Assembly: GCA_020832105.1 (NCBI GenBank)
Contig: JAFIFH010000067.1
Location: forward strand, 25,158-89,157
Direction of reading: 5' to 3'
Source of the DNA: Idiomarina sp.
GTDB lineage: Bacteria > Pseudomonadota > Gammaproteobacteria > Enterobacterales > Alteromonadaceae
DNA length: 64,000 nt
Of this stretch, positions 59,114 to 64,000 are shown one piece after another. The translations under genes were made by a program, and so were the position numbers. The notes under the pieces are model-generated. The model was not told where the DNA came from. It ran no database searches and was given only the letters and a program-made list of their open reading frames with translations. How positions within the stretch are numbered: the stretch's first letter is position 1; each line of letters opens with the position of its first letter.

Positions 59114-60058
59114 TCAACCAGCTACTGCGTGCCCCTGGGTGTTAGGAATGCTGGTTGCAGTCATCTTTAGCAGCATGTCTGCCAGCAGTTTGCTGCACGG
59201 CCCTGTTTTCTCACCTTTTGGTAAGACCAGGTATAACAAACCACTGCGATAGGAACTGCCGTCGATCTTAAGACGGGTAAGTTCGTTACGTTGTAAACAT
59301 TCTTCAATCATATAGGTTGGTAACCAACAGAAACCAAGCCCACTCTTGACCAAGCGTAATGCTTCATCAAAATGACTGACAGTCCAACGTTGCTCCGCTT
59401 TCAACCAGCCAGAGGTTTCGTTTGGTCTGTTGGCCGTGTCACGGATAACAACCTGCAAATGATTAAGTAGATCGGCCTGTTTGATAGGCTGAGGTAACTT
59501 GGCAAGTTCATGTTGTGGATGACACACCAGCTCCATGCGAAACTCGCCAAAGGGCTCACCTAACACACCTTTTGGCAGGTTATGGGTGATCACAACATCT
59601 GCTGACTGGTCCACGATCTGCTCGAGGGTGCCGGTCAGTACAGTGTCGTCAATGACCAAGCGACTGCCGCGGCTTTCACGATTGAAATCAGCGAACACTG
59701 ATAACAACGGTGAGCGGTCACAAACCATTTCAATGGCAAGACTAACTTCCGGCTCCCAGCCGAAGTGAAGATTGTCAGCGAGCTGTTCAAGCTCGGTTAT
59801 GGTTTGGGTGAGCTGACGCGAACGACGTAACATTACTTCACCGATGTCGGTGAGGTAAGCTTTGCGCCCACGTACTTCAAGCAGTTGAACACCAAGAACC
59901 TGCTGCAGCTTAGCCACTGCATGGTTTAATGAAGATTGGCTCTTATTCAGTTGTTCAGCCGCATGAGCATAGCCGCCAAAATCGACAACGGCTTGCAAAA
60001 TACGCCATTGCTCTACGGTGGTTTTTGGTCTGTAAACGCTCACGTTATATTCCTTCAA
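59114..60058 (-). CDS. LysR-family transcriptional regulator
   Basis: HTH WRILQAVVDFGGYAHAAEQLNKSQSSLNHAVAKLQQVLGVQLLEVRGRKAYLTDIG. Confidence 0.92.
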   Translation of the reverse strand: MKEYNVSVYRPKTTVEQWRILQAVVDFGGYAHAAEQLNKSQSSLNHAVAKLQQVLGVQLLEVRGRKAYLTDIGEVMLRRSRQLTQTITELEQLADNLHFGWEPEVSLAIEMVCDRSPLLSVFADFNRESRGSRLVIDDTVLTGTLEQIVDQSADVVITHNLPKGVLGEPFGEFRMELVCHPQHELAKLPQPIKQADLLNHLQVVIRDTANRPNETSGWLKAEQRWTVSHFDEALRLVKSGLGFCWLPTYMIEECLQRNELTRLKIDGSSYRSGLLYLVLPKGEKTGPCSKLLADMLLKMTATSIPNTQGHAVAG

Positions 60059-60102
60059 ACATCAGGAGGTCGCAGGCTTAGCCCGACTCGCATTGATGTT
60101 TG

Positions 60103-61080
60103 TCAAATTCTGCGAGCCGTAATTACCGCACGTAATGGTGCGGGATACCCTTCAATAGTCTTACTTACATCATTTGGATCAAGAAAATCCGATAAAGATT
60201 GATTTTCCATCCATGGTGTAGTTCGTTGTTCATCAACCGTAGTCTGATTGATATCCACTACGTTGATGTCGGTAAAACCTGTTCTGCGTAACCACAGGCA
60301 AAGTGTCTCGGTGCTAGGTAAAAACCAGACGTTGCGCATTTGTGCATAACGACCTTCCGGCATTAGCACACAGTGCTCGTCCCCTTCAACCACCAACGTC
60401 TCCAGCACTAGCTGACCTCCGCGACGCAATTGATCGCGGCATTGTATCAGAAAATCGATAGGAGAGCGTCGATGATATAGAACACCCATGGTAAATACTG
60501 TGTCAAAGACTTCAAGTTTCGGTAGGTCTTCCACCCCTAAAGGTAGCAGATCTACGTCAGTTGCAAGGGAAATTGGCACATACTTTTGTATGGCTTTGAA
60601 CTGCATTACGAAAAGCTGCCCGGGATCGATACCAATCGCCATCTGCGCGCCAGCACCCTTCATGCGCCATAAATGATAGCCGCTACCGCAGCCGATATCC
60701 AGAACATAACGTCCTGCTAAATTATCAATATGTGGGAGAACCCGCTCCCATTTCCAGTCAGAGCGCCATTCAGTGTCAATGTAAAGGCCAAATAAATCGA
60801 ATGGACCTTTGCGCCACGGCTTCATTTGCTTAAGTAAACCCTCAAGCTTTGCGCGGTTGCCGTCGTCGATGTCCTGTGCAGTACCAATTTTTACCTGAGA
60901 ACTGAAATCAACAATGTCAGTGTTAAGCTCCGGCAATAGGTGGAGAATTTTGACCCACCTGGCAAAATCGCCATGCAGCTGATGTTCTTGCCAACGATGT
61001 ACGTCCGCCGGTAAGGAGCGCAGCCAGTGGTGTAGTGGGGATTTCGCTATTCTTGCATAAAAATCTGAGTAATCAATCAC
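60103..61080 (-). CDS. cmoB: tRNA U34 carboxymethyltransferase CmoB
   Basis: LEGLLKQMKPWRKGPFDLFGLYIDTEWRSDWKWERVLPHI...VLDIGCGSGYHLWRM. Confidence 0.97.
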   Translation of the reverse strand: MIDYSDFYARIAKSPLHHWLRSLPADVHRWQEHQLHGDFARWVKILHLLPELNTDIVDFSSQVKIGTAQDIDDGNRAKLEGLLKQMKPWRKGPFDLFGLYIDTEWRSDWKWERVLPHIDNLAGRYVLDIGCGSGYHLWRMKGAGAQMAIGIDPGQLFVMQFKAIQKYVPISLATDVDLLPLGVEDLPKLEVFDTVFTMGVLYHRRSPIDFLIQCRDQLRRGGQLVLETLVVEGDEHCVLMPEGRYAQMRNVWFLPSTETLCLWLRRTGFTDINVVDINQTTVDEQRTTPWMENQSLSDFLDPNDVSKTIEGYPAPLRAVITARRI

Positions 61081-61087
61081 ATGTAAC

Positions 61088-61870
61088 CTATTTTACGGCG
61101 AAACTAGAAGTGAAGTTGTAGTAACGGAACCAGTTTTGTACGTGGGTGAAACCAACAGCATGCAACCGCTGCATATGCTCATCTAAGCTATTCAGGCGCA
61201 TGACATTTTCTATGGCTGCACGCTTTTGACTGATTTCTAATTCGCTATAGCCATTGTCCCGTTTAAACTCATGGTGAAGATCGACCAGCAGGTCGTTACT
61301 AAAGTTGTCTGGCTCCTGCACTTTTTCCGACAGGATCAGAATACCGCCCGGTACCAGCGCGTGATAAAGGCGCTGCAGTAAATTCTCGCGTTGTTGCGGG
61401 GGAATGAACTGCAACGTAAAATTGAGCACAATCACCGACGCGGGCTGGTATTCGGTGGTCACAATATCAGCTAAGCGAATGTCCACCGGGGTGTCTCCGC
61501 GAAATGCGTTGACGTGATTCTGGCAACGCTCGACCATGGCTTTTGAATTATCGATACCAATAATCAGGCAGTCTTTGGCCGGATTATTTTGCTTCATGGC
61601 AAGGGTCGCGGCCCCCAGTGAACAACCAAGGTCATAGAGCCGGGTGTTTGCCTGGGCAAAGCGTTGGGTAAGCCGGCCGATACCATGAATCATGCTGGCG
61701 TAACCAGGTACCGAGCGGTTGATCATGTCTGGAAAGACATCTGCCACGCGCTCATCGAAAGTAAAGTCAGCCACTTGCTGTTGCGGTTTGGCGTAAATAG
61801 CGTCCCGAGTCGCGCCGCTATGCGAGTATAATGTATCGCCTGGGATGCTTTTTTCAGGGAAATCTGTCAT
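61088..61870 (-). CDS. cmoA: Carboxy-SAM synthase CmoA (start trimmed)
   Basis: FDERVADVFPDMINRSVPGYASMIHGIGRL; VIVLNFTLQFIPPQQRENLLQ. Confidence 0.97.
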   Translation of the reverse strand: MTDFPEKSIPGDTLYSHSGATRDAIYAKPQQQVADFTFDERVADVFPDMINRSVPGYASMIHGIGRLTQRFAQANTRLYDLGCSLGAATLAMKQNNPAKDCLIIGIDNSKAMVERCQNHVNAFRGDTPVDIRLADIVTTEYQPASVIVLNFTLQFIPPQQRENLLQRLYHALVPGGILILSEKVQEPDNFSNDLLVDLHHEFKRDNGYSELEISQKRAAIENVMRLNSLDEHMQRLHAVGFTHVQNWFRYYNFTSSFAVK

Positions 61871-61961
61871 AACAGTACATTTATATAAATGAAATACATG
61901 ATCGAATTGTAACTGAAGCCGAGCGTGGCAACCAGTTAGAATAAACAGGCGACAGAACCGG

Positions 61962-64000
61962 ATGAAAAATAATAAAACGACTGCGCTAAAGGCCTGCTGG
62001 GTGTGGTTTTGCTTAGCCCTATGCATGGCTAGTTTTTCGGTTTTTGCGCAGACCATAGATGACGCGACAAATAGGGTGCACCCAGCGCTCGAAGCAGAGC
62101 CTGACAGCGTGCGACGAGTGGCGTTACAAAGCCGGCAACCACCATATAGTCAACTGCTGCGCGATCTTTGGTTACTGACTGCAGAGCAGCTGGGCACCCA
62201 GTCCGAGCTGTATATTTTACCTGCAGACGCTTTTAACCGGGCCCTGCTTACAGCACCGCACGCGGACGGTGAGAGCGATGGGCACGAGGCCCCAGCCATT
62301 GACTGGTTTGTTGGCCTACGTGCTGAGCAAGCTGAGGCTGCGGGTTTGTATCTCGGTCCGCAGATTCTGACCCATGACATTACGCTGTTTCAACGCCGTC
62401 ACTTACCGGTGATGAATAGTGTTGAAGATGCCAGCGGGTTCGTGGTGGGTGTGGTGGAGGCGAGTTATATCTACGAATGGCTGCGCGCCGAGCACCCTGA
62501 ATTAACCCTGCGCACTTATCCTGATTTAAAGACGTTAGTCGACGCAGCGCTCGCCGGGCGCATCCATGTATTTGCCGGGCCCGCATTGCTGGGTAGCCAG
62601 CTTTCTGCCGCACACAACAGCCCTCAGACAGCCTCAGGTCATGGGGCTAACGCATCGCCACTGACAGAGTTAGGCCGCGCGTTTCCAGCGGATAGGCGGT
62701 TGTCGTTGTTTAGTGTGCCTTTGTTTCTCGCGGCCCGGAATGCAACAGATATTGGTGAGCTGGAGCGGGCTTTTGGCGCCTTAAGTGACGCTCAGCAACG
62801 TTACCTGCAAACCCAGGCGAATCGAGATATGACCAGTCTGGTATCGCTGCAACAGGATGAGCTTGAATGGCTACTGGCACGGGACAGCGTGCTTGTTGGT
62901 GTCCCCTCAGATTCCCGACCAATTTTGTTTTTTGACCGGCAAGGTGAAGCGGTTGGGCTGGATGCTGATTTTCTAAGCTTACTCAGTCAGCGCAGCTCGA
63001 TAAACTTTAGTTTTATCGGTTGTGGGAACTGGGACGCCTGTTTGCGCGCACTGGCACAGCGCGATATCGATGTACTGAGCTTTGTCAGCGATACCCCGGC
63101 GCGGCGTGAATTTGCGGCCTTTACGTCAGTTTACTGGGAAACCCCCTGGGCTATCGCCTCGACGGAGGCAGGTTTGTTCAACGCCGACCAACTGTCTGCG
63201 ATGCAAAACAAACGCATTGCGATTACGCGCAGCTACAGCGTGTTTGAGCAGGCCATGCAGATGCCTGGTATCGAGGTTCATCCGGTAAGCTCGCCAGAAG
63301 AGGGCATGATTGCGGTGATCGAGGGGCGGGTAGATGGCTATCTGGATAGCTTGCCTTTGTTGGTGGAGCGGGTACGCGAGCAACATACCGGCAATTTATA
63401 TCTAAATATATTACATGGCCAGCAAGGCGATGCGGTTACCTTTGCGGTGCGCAAGGACTGGCCAGTGCTGCGAGATATACTGGACCGCGCAGTGCAGACG
63501 ATTAGTGATGCGGATCAACAGCAAATTGCAGAACGCTGGTTTGATGTGAATTACGAGCAAGGGGTGAGCTTTACCGATGTACGGCGTTGGATGTTTTACA
63601 CGGCGCTGGCGGTGGCCGCGCTAATTGCTTTCTTTTTATGGCGTAACAGTAAGCTTAGGCAGGAAGTGAAGCGGCGCAAAAGTGCAGAAAAGAAAATGCG
63701 CCACCTTGCCCGCCATGATGATCTCACCGGCTTGCCCAATCGCCACTTACTGGATGACCGGATGAAACAGATAGTCGCCAGTCACCAGCGTTATAAACGT
63801 CAGTTTGCGGTGCTGTTTTTAGACCTCGATGGATTCAAAGAGGTGAATGATGAGCAAGGCCACGACGTAGGTGATGCGTTGCTCAAACAGGTGGCCACGC
63901 GATTAAACGAGAGCGTGCGAGCCCAGGACACGGTGTGTAGATTCGGTGGCGATGAATTTATTGTAGTCCTCACCGAGCAGCATAATGCGACCCAGGCGAT
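61962..64000 (+). CDS. Periplasmic-sensor diguanylate cyclase (solute-binding-like domains + TM + GGDEF), truncated by window end
   Basis: Signal peptide; open through window end; MRHLARHDDLTGLPNRHLLDDRM...VCRFGGDEFIVVL. Confidence 0.9.
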   Translation, partial: MKNNKTTALKACWVWFCLALCMASFSVFAQTIDDATNRVHPALEAEPDSVRRVALQSRQPPYSQLLRDLWLLTAEQLGTQSELYILPADAFNRALLTAPHADGESDGHEAPAIDWFVGLRAEQAEAAGLYLGPQILTHDITLFQRRHLPVMNSVEDASGFVVGVVEASYIYEWLRAEHPELTLRTYPDLKTLVDAALAGRIHVFAGPALLGSQLSAAHNSPQTASGHGANASPLTELGRAFPADRRLSLFSVPLFLAARNATDIGELERAFGALSDAQQRYLQTQANRDMTSLVSLQQDELEWLLARDSVLVGVPSDSRPILFFDRQGEAVGLDADFLSLLSQRSSINFSFIGCGNWDACLRALAQRDIDVLSFVSDTPARREFAAFTSVYWETPWAIASTEAGLFNADQLSAMQNKRIAITRSYSVFEQAMQMPGIEVHPVSSPEEGMIAVIEGRVDGYLDSLPLLVERVREQHTGNLYLNILHGQQGDAVTFAVRKDWPVLRDILDRAVQTISDADQQQIAERWFDVNYEQGVSFTDVRRWMFYTALAVAALIAFFLWRNSKLRQEVKRRKSAEKKMRHLARHDDLTGLPNRHLLDDRMKQIVASHQRYKRQFAVLFLDLDGFKEVNDEQGHDVGDALLKQVATRLNESVRAQDTVCRFGGDEFIVVLTEQHNATQA

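Overview
The window is a ~64 kb gammaproteobacterial chromosomal segment. An Idiomarina/Alteromonadales-like origin is inferred from gene content and order only. Left part: a polar-flagellum cluster (end of flgE, flgFGH, a HigBA-like toxin-antitoxin pair, flgI, flgJ, flgK, flgL, six tandem flagellin genes, flaG, fliD, fliS, a fliT-like ORF). Middle: an adenylate-forming-enzyme-like ORF, a DUF1186-like ORF, rpsT, murJ, ribF, ileS, lspA, fkpB, ispH and a four-gene minor-pseudopilin cluster. Right part: flhA-flhF-flhG-fliA-cheY-cheZ-cheA-cheB-parC-parP-cheW, a DUF2802 protein, a FliK-like/FlhB-C-like pair, ccmABCDEFGHI, mlaA, an RssB-like regulator, galU, a LysR regulator, cmoB/cmoA and a truncated GGDEF protein. 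Most notable non-coding signals: (1) two hairpin elements (11959-12037 and 15392-15462) in the flagellin array that share loop and flank sequence but have different, mostly complementary stem sequences, which suggests a conserved structured RNA; (2) a dispersed palindromic REP/BIME-like family (GTAGGTCAGGCTNCGCCTGACG...) at 14 sites, several of which supply the stop codon of the upstream gene; (3) sigma28-like promoters (TAAA-N15-GCCGATAA type) in front of all six flagellins, flaG and fliS; (4) a second, MITE-like long inverted repeat between ccmD and ccmE. All calls come from reading the sequence and the supplied ORFs; no database search was possible.
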